A stretch of 64,000 bases of DNA from Phycisphaeraceae bacterium. GTDB taxonomy: Bacteria > Planctomycetota > Phycisphaerae > Phycisphaerales > UBA1924. Below, piece by piece: positions 40,862 to 49,363 of this stretch. The notes under the pieces are model-generated. The model was not told the origin of the DNA and searched no databases. It saw only the letters and a program-made list of their open reading frames with translations. Position 1 is the stretch's first letter. The number at the start of each line of letters is the position of its first letter. The translations under genes were made by a program, and so were the position numbers. The stretch covers positions 515,394 through 579,393 of the forward strand of contig JACKHE010000001.1 in assembly GCA_020639135.1 (NCBI GenBank), written 5' to 3'.

Positions 40862-41646
40862 CACTCTTCTCCGACCGTGACGCCGGGCTCGAACATCCAG
40901 TCCACGCTCGTGTTGTCCCAGGTGATGACAACGAGTCGGATGGCCATGGGGTAGTCCTTGGCCTCCTGCGCCTGGAAGAGGCCGAAGTTGCGTTCGCCGG
41001 TGTCGCTGTCGGCGGCGTGCCCGAGGACGCTCCAGTCGATGAGGGCGGCGTCGTTGATGAGCCGGATGGGTTTCCCGGAGGGCTGGATCGGGACATAGTC
41101 GAGCGCCCAGTGGGTGTACTGACCGGAGCCGGAGAGATAGACGGGTTCGAAAGCGCCTCGGACGGGCTGGCCGTTGTTGGTGGGGGCGAGCGGCGTGGGC
41201 TGGCGCTCCATGACGATCTCGAGGCGGCGCGGGGCGATGTCGTCGTCCACGACGCCGGCTCTGGCCGCTTCGGTGGCCTGTTCGAGCACGAAGTGCAGGG
41301 GCTCCATGTCTTCCTCTTTGATGTCGAGGCGTTCGCGGAGCTCGGTGGCTGAAGGACGATCGGAACCGCCCTGGGCCTGACCGGGGTTCTCGTCCTCGTC
41401 GAGGAGGTCGGAGACGGGTTGCCCTGAGACGAGGCTCTGCAGCGCGAGGCGGACGGCGCTGTGGGCGCGGGCGAGTTCTCCGAGGTCGTCGTAGCGGGCG
41501 CCGAGGTCGGTGTTGGCGCGGGCCATCATGGCGAAGATGCCGGCGACGGTGACGAGGATCATCGAGGTGATGACCATCGTGAGCAGGACCTCGATGAGGG
41601 TGAAGGCGCGCCGGATTGTGGCGCGGGATCGTTCGATCGCGGTCAT
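40861..41646 (-). CDS. gspJ: Type II secretion minor pseudopilin GspJ
   Basis: A 261-residue pseudopilin. The leader ends RRA and the mature helix begins FTLIEVLLTMVITSMILVTV with Glu at position 5; Ala rather than Gly precedes the cleavage site, which prepilin peptidases accept less well. The globular domain is rich in charged loops (LLDEDENPGQAQGGSDRPSA) and ends with a Trp-containing strand (VVITWDNTSVDWMFEP). Size and order (after gspI, before gspK) fit GspJ. ATG 41646 overlaps the gspI stop as ATGA. It is predicted to form the tip complex with GspI and GspK. Confidence 0.82.
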   Translation of the reverse strand: MTAIERSRATIRRAFTLIEVLLTMVITSMILVTVAGIFAMMARANTDLGARYDDLGELARAHSAVRLALQSLVSGQPVSDLLDEDENPGQAQGGSDRPSATELRERLDIKEEDMEPLHFVLEQATEAARAGVVDDDIAPRRLEIVMERQPTPLAPTNNGQPVRGAFEPVYLSGSGQYTHWALDYVPIQPSGKPIRLINDAALIDWSVLGHAADSDTGERNFGLFQAQEAKDYPMAIRLVVITWDNTSVDWMFEPGVTVGEE

Positions 41647-42176
41647 TTCTGCAGGCCCCCCTCGAGCAGCTTCTGGACGATATCCATGAGGGTGTCGGGG
41701 TCGTTGACGTCGAAGGGGTCGTAGATGCGCGAGATGGTGGCGAGGGGGACCTCGGGGTTGAGCTGGAGGCCCTCCTGGTTGGGGGCGGGGAAGACGCTGA
41801 CGGTGAGGTACACGATGCCCGAGGAGAGGCGGTCGTTGGCGCTGACGACGCCGTAGGGTTTGGGGGTGCGGATGGAGACGTCTTCGGATTCGTCCACTTC
41901 CTCTTCGAGGATCTGCTCGGAGAGGGAGTAGGTGTACCAGCCTGCGCCCTGGGGTTTGGGCTCGCTCTGCGGCGGGAGGGCGTTGGGCCCGACGTGGATG
42001 TAGGTGAGGAGGTAGCGGTGGGCGAGCTCGGCGGCGTTGATGCGCTCCTGGTCGAGGACGCTGCGCTTCTGGGCGAGGGTGATGGAGGCGATGATGGTGA
42101 TGGCGATGGACGCGAGGATGGCCGAGGCGAGCAGCACCTCGATGAACGTCATGCCTCGTCGCTGGTGGGCGCGCAT
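41643..42176 (-). CDS. gspI: Type II secretion minor pseudopilin GspI
   Basis: A 177-residue pseudopilin with a seven- to eight-residue basic leader (MRAHQRRG) and a mature N-terminus MTFIEVLLASAILASIAITI with Glu at position 5, the GspI-type motif. A small beta domain contains GAGWYTYSLSEQILEEEVDE and SSGIVYLTVSVFP. The start is ATG 42176, which shares one base with the gspG stop (TGATG); 47 upstream in-frame codons are in the gspG shadow. Order G-I-J-K matches canonical T2SS operons except that gspH is missing. Confidence 0.84.
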   Translation of the reverse strand: MRAHQRRGMTFIEVLLASAILASIAITIIASITLAQKRSVLDQERINAAELAHRYLLTYIHVGPNALPPQSEPKPQGAGWYTYSLSEQILEEEVDESEDVSIRTPKPYGVVSANDRLSSGIVYLTVSVFPAPNQEGLQLNPEVPLATISRIYDPFDVNDPDTLMDIVQKLLEGGLQK

Positions 42177-42610
42177 CAGTTCTGCCGCTGCTGATCGACG
42201 TACCAGATGTCGATGTCGTCCTCGGTGCCGGGCTCCTTGTCGGGGCCGTTGCTGAGCAGGTCGTAGGGCTGCGCCGGGTTGTTGGTGGGGGCGTAGTAGC
42301 CGAAGGGGACGCCCCACTGATCGACGAGCATGGTGTCCTGGACGCCGGCGTTGTTGACGAGGACCGTGAGCCCCTCCTCGGTGGTGGGGAAGGAGCCGTG
42401 TCGGAAGCTGTAGCTCTGGAGCTCGTTCTGGAGGGTGCGCATCTTGGTGATGGTCAGGTCGATGCGGGCCTGCTCGGCCTTACCGATGAAGTTGATGGCG
42501 ACGACGATCGCGGTGAGGCCCCCGATCAGGAGCATCACGAGCATCATCTCCAAGAGGGTGAAGCCCCTGGCGTTGCGGCTGGCGGGAATGGCGTTGGTGT
42601 GGTGAATCAT
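42176..42610 (-). CDS. gspG: Type II secretion major pseudopilin GspG
   Basis: A 144-residue pseudopilin. The leader ends ARG and the mature helix is FTLLEMMLVMLLIGGLTAIV with Glu at position 5. The C-terminal globular part has YSFRHGSFPTTEEGLTVLV, DQWGVPFGYYAP and SNGPDKEPGTEDDIDIW, the calcium-binding loop block that identifies GspG. No Shine-Dalgarno motif precedes ATG 42610, and the frame is open 39 codons further; the chosen start gives the usual short leader. A 149-base gap separates it from gspF, suggesting its own promoter or processing site, as the major pseudopilin is needed in excess. Confidence 0.93.
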   Translation of the reverse strand: MIHHTNAIPASRNARGFTLLEMMLVMLLIGGLTAIVVAINFIGKAEQARIDLTITKMRTLQNELQSYSFRHGSFPTTEEGLTVLVNNAGVQDTMLVDQWGVPFGYYAPTNNPAQPYDLLSNGPDKEPGTEDDIDIWYVDQQRQN

Positions 42611-42759
42611 GGCTGTTGCTGCTTGTTTTACCGGACGCGGCGCCGGTGGGTTCGTGCGGGTGGCGCCCGGCTGTGTATCGACGCCCGGGGGCGTCGGATG
42701 TTCTCGTGATCGGCGCTGCGGACTCAAAAAGGATAGGCGGATCGGCGCTGGAGGCGCGG

Positions 42760-43962
42760 TTATCGGAAGCTGCTGGTGGCGGTGAGCAGCGGGATCATGA
42801 TCGAGGCGATGAGGCCGCCGACCAGGACGAAGATGACGACGATCAGGAGCGGTTCGAGGATCGCCAGGAGGCGGTCGGATTGCTTGTTGACCTCGGCGGA
42901 GAGGTCCTCGGAGAGGCCCCCGAATGCGGACTCGAGGTCGCCGGCGCGGTCGGCGGCGATGAGCAGGCGGCGCGTGGCCATGGGCAGCGCCTCGACGCGG
43001 TCGATGATGTTGGAGAAGACGCCGCCCTCGACGAGGCGGACCTGGAGGGTGTGGAGCTGCTCGCGGAGCCTGGGGTGGCTGACGACGCCGCTGGCGACGG
43101 AGAGGGCGTCGGCGATGGTGACGCCCGAGCGGGTCATGGCGGCCATGACGGCGAAGAAGCGGGCGCTCTCGCTGGCGAGCACGAGCGGCCCGAAGAGCGG
43201 GAGCTTGCGGACGAGCGCGCTGACGCCGGCGGCGACCTGCCTGCGGCCGACGATGAGGAGGATCGCCAGCGCGACGATGACGCTGACGATCGGGAGCCAG
43301 TGGTTGCGGAGGGCGTCGCCGAGCCAGAGGACGGCGGCGGTGTACCAGGGGAGCTCGGCGCCGAATGATTTGATGGCGGATCCGATCTGCGGGATGACGA
43401 AGACGAGCATGATGGTCCCGACGATGACGCCGATGCTCAGGACCATGACGGGATAGACGAGGAGCGTGCCGACCTTGCCGGCGACGGCCATGCGCCGGCG
43501 GAAGGAGGTGGCGAGCCCCTCGGCGGCGATGGCGAGATCGCCCGACTTTTCGGCGGCGCGGTACACGGTGATGGTGACGTCGTCGAAGCCGCCGACCTGG
43601 GCGCAGGCGTCGGCGAAGGAGGCGCCGCTGGCGACGGCGGAGCGCATCTTCTCGATGCGCTGCTTCGTCGCGGTCGAGACGAGCGACGCGGCGACGTCGA
43701 GCGCGTCGGTGAGGGGGACGCCCCGGTTGAGGAGGCTGGCGAGCTGCTCGTTGAGCGCGAGCTGGTCCTTGACGGGGATCGTGTTCCTGGCGGCGATCCA
43801 GCCCGGCATGGGGTAGGCGTGCAGGAGCAGCAGGCGGTCGTTGTTGAGCTCGCCGAGCAGATCGGCCTCGGAGGCGGCGGCGCGCAGGCCCATCTTCTTC
43901 GCGCCGGCGGCGTTGACGGCGATGTAGAAGAACTGGGTGGACTTGGCGGCGGCCTGGCTCAC
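42760..43962 (-). CDS. gspF: Type II secretion inner-membrane platform protein GspF
   Basis: A 400-residue membrane protein with the tandem GspF/PilC domain layout. LNEQLASLLNRGVPLTDALD and FFAVMAAMTRSGVTIADALS are the two homologous cytoplasmic helical domains, each followed by membrane helices (LLVYPVMVLSIGVIVGTIML near residue 170 and LLIVVIFVLVGGLIASIMIP near the end). The start is GTG 43962, with AGGAGG eleven bases upstream; the gap to gspE is 37 bases. GspF forms the membrane platform below the pseudopilus and interacts with GspE and GspL. Confidence 0.93.
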   Translation of the reverse strand: MSQAAAKSTQFFYIAVNAAGAKKMGLRAAASEADLLGELNNDRLLLLHAYPMPGWIAARNTIPVKDQLALNEQLASLLNRGVPLTDALDVAASLVSTATKQRIEKMRSAVASGASFADACAQVGGFDDVTITVYRAAEKSGDLAIAAEGLATSFRRRMAVAGKVGTLLVYPVMVLSIGVIVGTIMLVFVIPQIGSAIKSFGAELPWYTAAVLWLGDALRNHWLPIVSVIVALAILLIVGRRQVAAGVSALVRKLPLFGPLVLASESARFFAVMAAMTRSGVTIADALSVASGVVSHPRLREQLHTLQVRLVEGGVFSNIIDRVEALPMATRRLLIAADRAGDLESAFGGLSEDLSAEVNKQSDRLLAILEPLLIVVIFVLVGGLIASIMIPLLTATSSFR

Positions 43963-43999
43963 GGGGCGGTGATCCTCCTGATCGGCTGGCTGTTGCGGG

Positions 44000-45712
44000 T
44001 CACTGCCCGGTCGAGTCGTGGAGGACGCGGCCGAGCTCTTCCTGCGTGGTCAGGCCCTGCGCGACCTTCTCCTTGCCGTCGTAGATCATGGGCTTCATGC
44101 CCTGCCTGACGGCGGTGGCCATGAGCGCGACGGCGTCGGCGGACTTCATGGTCAGTGCGCGCAGCTCGTCGGTCATGGTCATGATCTCGTAGATCGCGAC
44201 GCGGCCCGAGTAGCCGGTGCCGTAGCACTTCTCGCAGCGGTGGCCGTTGTGCTGACCGGTGGCGTGGCAGACGGGGCAGATCTTGCGGAGCAGGCGCTGG
44301 CCCATGACGGCCAGGAGCGCGCTGCTGATGAGGTAAGGCTCGATGCCGATGTCCTGGAGTCGGGAGATCGCGCTGGGCGCGTCGTTGGTGTGGAGCGTGG
44401 CGAGGACGAGGTGTCCGGTGAGCGCGGCCTGGATGGCGAGCTGCGCGGTCTCGGCGTCGCGGATCTCGCCGACGAGGATGACGTCGGGGTCCTGCCGCAG
44501 GAGCGAGCGGAGTCCGGCGGCGAAGGTGACGCCGCGTTTGGGGTTGACCTGGACCTGCCCGATGTGGTCCATGTGGTACTCGACGGGGTCCTCGATGGTC
44601 ATGACGTTGCGTGTGAAGCGGTCGATGCGGTCGAGGGCGGCGTAGAGGGTGGTGGTTTTGCCTGAGCCGGTGGGCCCGGTGACGAGGATCATGCCGGTGG
44701 GTCGATCGACGAGCTGCATGAGCTCTTCCTGCATCGCCCTGGTCATGCCCAGCGCGTCGAGATCGAGCTGGTTCTGGCTCTGGTCGAGGAGGCGGAGGAC
44801 GATGCGCTCGCCGAAGATGGTGGGCACGGTGGAGATGCGGATGTCGATCTTGCGCGGGCCGATGCGGACGGTGGTCTGTCCGTCCTGGGGCGAGTGGCGG
44901 TTGGCGATGTCGAGCTCGGCCATGACCTTGATGCGCGAGGAGATGGCGGGCGCGAGCGAGAGCGGCGGGGTGAATGCGTCCACCAGCATGCCGTCGGTGC
45001 GGTAGCGGATGGCGAGGGTGTCTTCCAGGGGATGGATGTGGATGTCCGAGGCGCGCCGGCGCAGGGCCTCGAAGAGGATCATGTTGACGAGGCGGATGAC
45101 GGGGGTCTGCCGCGCGAGCTGGAGGAGGTCGGAGCCCTTGCTGACGGCTCCGGCGGCGGACTCGATGGCGCTCTCGTCGAGCGGGATGTCCTCGACGATC
45201 TCGGTGACGAGGTCCTGCTGGTGCTCGTACCCGCGGTTGATGAGGTTGCCGACCTGCGCGCGGGGGCTGAGGACGATGCGGATGGGCATGTCGAGCGTGC
45301 GCTCGAGCATCGAGTACACGCCGGGCTGGAGCGGCTGGGCGCAGGCGACGGTCATCGCGGCGCCGTCGCTGGAGAGCCCGGCGATGTGGTGTTGTCTCGC
45401 GGCGGCGGGTGGGATGCGCTCCCAGAAGCGCTCGGCGGAGTCGTGCGCCCTGGGCTCGGGGTTGAACTCGACGCCGACGCGTTCGGCGAGCGACTTGAGC
45501 GCGGCGTGCTCCTCGGTGCCGAGCGTGGAGAGGAGGACGTCCCAGGGCTCGTCCTCGGCGCCGGGCATGTCGGCGAATCCGGCGAGCTGTTCGGCGCGCA
45601 CGGGCAGCGGGGCAAAGAGCCTGGCGATGCTCTTGAACCGTTCGGCGCTGGCCGCGGCGCTCCTGGCGTCGGCGGCGTGAGCCTTCCCTGCTCCGGCGCT
45701 GGCGCTGCTCAT
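44000..45712 (-). CDS. gspE: Type II secretion ATPase GspE
   Basis: A 570-residue cytoplasmic hexameric ATPase. The N-terminal GspL-binding/N1E-type region spans about 1-165. The core has IHIHPLEDTLAIRYRTDGML, Walker A GPTGSGKTTTLYAAL, the Asp box IEDPVEYHM, Walker B ILVGEIRDAETA and the His box ALTGHLVLATLHTNDAP. The zinc tetracysteine CPVCH...CEKC near residue 485 separates GspE/PilB from PilT. ATG 45712 overlaps the gspD stop by one base (TGATG), and GTG 45715 is an alternative. It powers pseudopilus assembly. Confidence 0.95.
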   Translation of the reverse strand: MSSASAGAGKAHAADARSAAASAERFKSIARLFAPLPVRAEQLAGFADMPGAEDEPWDVLLSTLGTEEHAALKSLAERVGVEFNPEPRAHDSAERFWERIPPAAARQHHIAGLSSDGAAMTVACAQPLQPGVYSMLERTLDMPIRIVLSPRAQVGNLINRGYEHQQDLVTEIVEDIPLDESAIESAAGAVSKGSDLLQLARQTPVIRLVNMILFEALRRRASDIHIHPLEDTLAIRYRTDGMLVDAFTPPLSLAPAISSRIKVMAELDIANRHSPQDGQTTVRIGPRKIDIRISTVPTIFGERIVLRLLDQSQNQLDLDALGMTRAMQEELMQLVDRPTGMILVTGPTGSGKTTTLYAALDRIDRFTRNVMTIEDPVEYHMDHIGQVQVNPKRGVTFAAGLRSLLRQDPDVILVGEIRDAETAQLAIQAALTGHLVLATLHTNDAPSAISRLQDIGIEPYLISSALLAVMGQRLLRKICPVCHATGQHNGHRCEKCYGTGYSGRVAIYEIMTMTDELRALTMKSADAVALMATAVRQGMKPMIYDGKEKVAQGLTTQEELGRVLHDSTGQ

Positions 45713-48339
45713 CACAGTGGCGAGCCTCGCTGGCTGGTGATCGCGTGGACGCGGTCGTGACGCTGGTGGTCCGCCGGCTGGGGATCATCGTCTGGCGCGC
45801 GGACGGGATCGGGTGTGCGCTCGAGGGAGGGGCTGATCGCGGACAGCGCCATCGCGTCCTGCGGGCCGGGGTCCCGCTGCTTGACGGCGACGGTCGGGGT
45901 GAGCGTGGGTGTGAGCGGGGGGAAGATCGAGGCGCGGGGCGTCGCGAAGTCGCTGGCGAGGATGGTGATGAACTGCGGCTCGAGCTCGGGGAGATCGATG
46001 TCGAGTTCGACGTCCTGCCTCGGCCCGGTGGTGAGCAGGCGGAGGTCCTGGAAGGTGGGGTCGCGGAGGATCTTGGGGGTGATGAAGACGTAGATGATGC
46101 GCGCCTCCTCGGACTCGAAGCGGTCCTGGAAGAGGAGGCCGATGAGCGGGATGTCGCCGAGGATGGGGACCTTGGAGATGCTGGTGGAGGTGTCCTTCTG
46201 GACGAAGCCGCCGACGACGACGGTGGAGCCGCTGGGGACGTTGACCTGGCTGTCGAAGGTGTTGGTCTGGGTGTCGGAGGGGAGGTTGGCGCTGCGGGTG
46301 CCCGGGACGAAGGTGGAGAGCTCGATGGAGTAGTTGAGCTTGATGTAGCCGCCGGCGGAGATCTGGGGCTGGACGGTGAGGGTGGTGCCCGCGGAGGCGG
46401 AGCCGCCGACGCTGGTGGTGGTGGGGTTGCCGGCGGTCTGCGTGGTCTGCGCGAAGGCCTGGTTGGTGGTGCTCTGGAGCTGGGCCTCCTCGTTGTCGTT
46501 GACGAGGATGTGCGGGTTGGACTCGGTGCGCCCGTCGGAGTTGTTGGCGATGGCGTTGACGATGATGGGGATGTAGTCGTTGCGGATGAGCGCGGAGGTG
46601 ATGCCGCTGAGCCCGGTGGGGACGGCGTTGTCGCCGTAGGTGACGAGCCCGAAGTTGGTGAAGGTGGGGACGTCGGAGCTGGGGCTGGTCAGGGCGGTGT
46701 CAACGGTGATGGCGAAGTCGTCGGAGGCGCTGACGGAGATGATCTTGGCCTCGATGTACACCTGCGGGCGGCGCTGGTCGAGGTTTTCGATGATGCGCGC
46801 GATGTCGGCCTGCTGCTTGAGCGTGGCGCGGACGATGAGCTGGTTGTTGGGCTCGTCGGTGGTGATGCTGACGCCCTCGGTGCTGCCGAGCGTGGCGGTG
46901 CCGGCTTCCTCGGCGGCGGCGCGCTGCTCGGCGAGCGCGGCCTCGTCGTTCTGCGTGACGCCGGGCGTCTGCGAGGAGAGGCGGCTGATGCCGCGCTGGC
47001 TCCCGAGCGCCGGCGGGAGGAAGGGCGAGTCGCTCTGGGTCCCGCTGGTGGAGATCTCCAGCAGCGACGAGAGCAGGTCGGCGACCTCGGGGGCGGTGGC
47101 GTGCTTGAGCTTGTAGAACTCGACGACGACGAGATCGGGCGTGACCTGTCCGGCGTACTTGTCGATGAGCGCCTCGACCTGCTTGTGCTGCGAGGGCGTG
47201 CCGTAGTAGAGGAAGATGCCCTCCTCGGCGTCCTCGATGACGAAGCGCGAGCCGCCGGCGGCGCTGGTGGAGGCCGCGCCCGTGGCGGCGGCTCGGCCTG
47301 CGTTGAACGCGGCGCCGGTCGTCTGGCTGGCGCCGCCGTTGACGGGGCCGAGGCCCTGCGTCGAGCCGATCTGCGTGATCACACTGACCATCGAGCCCGC
47401 GGCGTAGCGTTCGATGACGAGCGTGCTGGGGACATCGACGATGGCGAGGTACTCGGCGAACTTCCGCGCTTCCTGCTCGGTGCCGCGGTAGATGATCTGG
47501 TTGCCCCAGCTGGGGATGATCAGGCGCGATTCGAGGTTGCTCAGCGCGCCGCCCGCGCCGCCTGCAGCGGCGGCGTTGGCGTTGGTCGCGGCGCCGCCGG
47601 CGGGGGCGCGGTTGGACCGCGTGCTCGACGCGCCGCCGAGGATGCTCAGCAGCCGGTCGCGGACCTCGCTGGCGGCGATGTTTTCGAGTGGGAAGGGGTG
47701 GAGCGTCTGCTCGGCGAGGTTGTCGAGGATCTGCGAGACGACGAGGCGGAGCTGGCTGTTGGCGCGCGGCGAGCCGGTGGAGAGGATGATGCCGAGCTCG
47801 TCGATGTAGGAGATGCGCGCGGTCTGCGCGGTCCCGATCGCGGAGTCGATGGCGCCCTGGAGGGCGCTGGGGGTGATCATCGGGGTGGGGATGATGATCG
47901 TGGTGGCGAGCTGGCCCTCGAGGTTGAAGGGGACCTCGGCGCCGGCGCGGATGTTGTAGGTGTCGAGCTCGGGCTCGTAGGTGACGACGAAGCCGTTGGG
48001 CTCGAGGATGAGCTGGAGGAACTGGAAGAGCTTGCTCTTGGGGATGACCATCGGGCCGCTGATGGCGACGGACTGCCCGGTCAGGCCCGGGTCGATGAGG
48101 ATGTTGACGCTCAGCGCCTGGCTGATGTAATCGATGAGCACGCGGAGGTCCACGGGCTCGGAGAAGCGCGAGAGCTCGACGGAGGTCTCGTCGGGCCTGG
48201 AGATCTCGATGTCCTCGGGCTGCGCGGTCGCGGGGGTCGGGGAGATCGCCGCGATGGCCGCGATGCAGGCGCAGGGGAGGCTGATCCGGAGCCAGCGCGA
48301 TCGCGCAGCGCGGACCACGGCTGGTCGTTGATTCGTCAT
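45712..48339 (-). CDS. gspD: Type II secretion outer-membrane secretin GspD
   Basis: An 875-residue secretin. The signal peptide is followed by an N0 domain (about 40-115, LRVLIDYISQALSVNILIDP), N1-N3 ring domains and the C-terminal secretin barrel (IEAKIISVSASDDFAITV, VPSGSTVVVGGFVQKDTSTS, VPILGDIPLIGLLFQ), the signature of the family. The ring domains carry Ala/Gly-rich inserts (TNANAAAAGGAGGALSN; AAATGAASTSAAGGS) longer than usual. A Pro/Thr-rich C-terminal extension of about 90 residues replaces a recognisable pilotin-binding S domain. ATG 48339 follows GGTGGAG at nine bases; GTG 48354 is possible. First gene of the operon. Confidence 0.95.
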   Translation of the reverse strand: MTNQRPAVVRAARSRWLRISLPCACIAAIAAISPTPATAQPEDIEISRPDETSVELSRFSEPVDLRVLIDYISQALSVNILIDPGLTGQSVAISGPMVIPKSKLFQFLQLILEPNGFVVTYEPELDTYNIRAGAEVPFNLEGQLATTIIIPTPMITPSALQGAIDSAIGTAQTARISYIDELGIILSTGSPRANSQLRLVVSQILDNLAEQTLHPFPLENIAASEVRDRLLSILGGASSTRSNRAPAGGAATNANAAAAGGAGGALSNLESRLIIPSWGNQIIYRGTEQEARKFAEYLAIVDVPSTLVIERYAAGSMVSVITQIGSTQGLGPVNGGASQTTGAAFNAGRAAATGAASTSAAGGSRFVIEDAEEGIFLYYGTPSQHKQVEALIDKYAGQVTPDLVVVEFYKLKHATAPEVADLLSSLLEISTSGTQSDSPFLPPALGSQRGISRLSSQTPGVTQNDEAALAEQRAAAEEAGTATLGSTEGVSITTDEPNNQLIVRATLKQQADIARIIENLDQRRPQVYIEAKIISVSASDDFAITVDTALTSPSSDVPTFTNFGLVTYGDNAVPTGLSGITSALIRNDYIPIIVNAIANNSDGRTESNPHILVNDNEEAQLQSTTNQAFAQTTQTAGNPTTTSVGGSASAGTTLTVQPQISAGGYIKLNYSIELSTFVPGTRSANLPSDTQTNTFDSQVNVPSGSTVVVGGFVQKDTSTSISKVPILGDIPLIGLLFQDRFESEEARIIYVFITPKILRDPTFQDLRLLTTGPRQDVELDIDLPELEPQFITILASDFATPRASIFPPLTPTLTPTVAVKQRDPGPQDAMALSAISPSLERTPDPVRAPDDDPQPADHQRHDRVHAITSQRGSPL

Positions 48340-48457
48340 GCTGTTCGGCTCCACCTACGCCTCCTCGACGCCCACCACCGGCGCCAGTCCCCCGTCGCGG
48401 GGCATCATCGACGATCTCGGCCCATCGGGCAAGGCGGACGCTTCTTAGGATGGGCCC

Positions 48458-49363
48458 ATGCCGATCGGCCCGTCACGAATCGTCAGCCTGTGCCCGGCCG
48501 CCACTGAGACGCTCGGACTCCTTGGCGGTTCCTCACTGCTCGTCGGCCGATCGCACCGCTGCGACCTGCCGAACGATGTCATGGATCGGCCTGTTTTGAC
48601 CGCGGAGACAGCCGAAAGCGCGGATTCCGGCGCCCGGGGCGTTGATATCGGACGGCTGCGTGCGTGCGGGCCTGATCTGGTGATTGTCGGGCGGGATGTT
48701 GCGGGACATCTTGAATCGATGCGGGCTGCGCTGGGCGAGAGCGTGCGGTTCGAGATGTATGAGCCGACGACGGTGGAGGACGTCTTCGAGTTCGCGCTGA
48801 CGCTCGGGCGTGTTCTCGGACGGGAGGATGCGGCGGTTTCGGCGGTGGTGGGGCTGCGCGAGCGTTTTTATCGGGCGTGCGAGTTCGTGACGCCGTTCGA
48901 GGAGGGCCCCCGGGTCGCGGTGCTGACGGGGCTCGATCCTCTTGAGGTGGGCGGGTGGTGGATCCCGCAGCTGGTCGAGCGGGCGGGGGGGAGTTTTCCG
49001 CTGAACCCGACCGTGGCGAAGGCGGAGGCCGGGGCTGCGGCGGGGTTCGCGCACTCGGAGCGCCGGGCTGGCGCTGCGCGTGGAGTATCGGTGGATGAGT
49101 TGTTGGGGGCTGGGATCGAGGCGCTGGTGGTGTGTGTGCCCGGGGTTGGGTTGGAGGGGGTCCGGGCCGGGACGGCCCGGCTCGCTGGGGAGCCTTGGTG
49201 GGGAGCGATCCCGGCGGTGCGATCGGGAAGGGTGGCGCTGGTTGATGGTCTGCGGGGGCTGGTCAGGCCGGGGCCTGGGCTGGTGGAGGGGTTCACCTGG
49301 CTGGTGGGGTGGTTGAATGGGCGGGAGGGGATCATCCCCCCAGGGGTCGGGGAAGATTTGTGA
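48458..49363 (+). CDS. BtuF/FhuD-like periplasmic-binding-fold protein without signal peptide
   Basis: A 301-residue protein of the helical-backbone ABC-binding family (cobalamin/siderophore type). RIVSLCPAATETLGLLGG at the N-terminus and VDIGRLRACGPDLVIVGRD are the family blocks. The second lobe holds GGWWIPQLVERAGGSFP and a typical LAGEPWWGAIPAVRSGRVAL. It begins directly with the domain; no signal peptide or lipobox is seen, so it is likely cytoplasmic, as in a known cobalamin-binding subgroup. TAGGAT lies six bases before ATG 48458 with no Shine-Dalgarno, suggesting a leaderless mRNA. It is translationally coupled (TGATG) to a cation diffusion facilitator. The ligand is unknown. Confidence 0.82.
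   Translation: MPIGPSRIVSLCPAATETLGLLGGSSLLVGRSHRCDLPNDVMDRPVLTAETAESADSGARGVDIGRLRACGPDLVIVGRDVAGHLESMRAALGESVRFEMYEPTTVEDVFEFALTLGRVLGREDAAVSAVVGLRERFYRACEFVTPFEEGPRVAVLTGLDPLEVGGWWIPQLVERAGGSFPLNPTVAKAEAGAAAGFAHSERRAGAARGVSVDELLGAGIEALVVCVPGVGLEGVRAGTARLAGEPWWGAIPAVRSGRVALVDGLRGLVRPGPGLVEGFTWLVGWLNGREGIIPPGVGEDL

Noticed and set aside
36447..48339. Type IV pilus system instead of T2SS
   Set aside because: GspK-type pseudopilin, the GspG calcium-loop motif and single secretin/ATPase without PilT fit type II secretion better.
45745..48507. Plus-strand open frame of 920 codons antisense to gspD
   Set aside because: Its composition is almost only Gly, Asp, Val, Glu, Ala and Arg; the secretin on the other strand is unmistakable.
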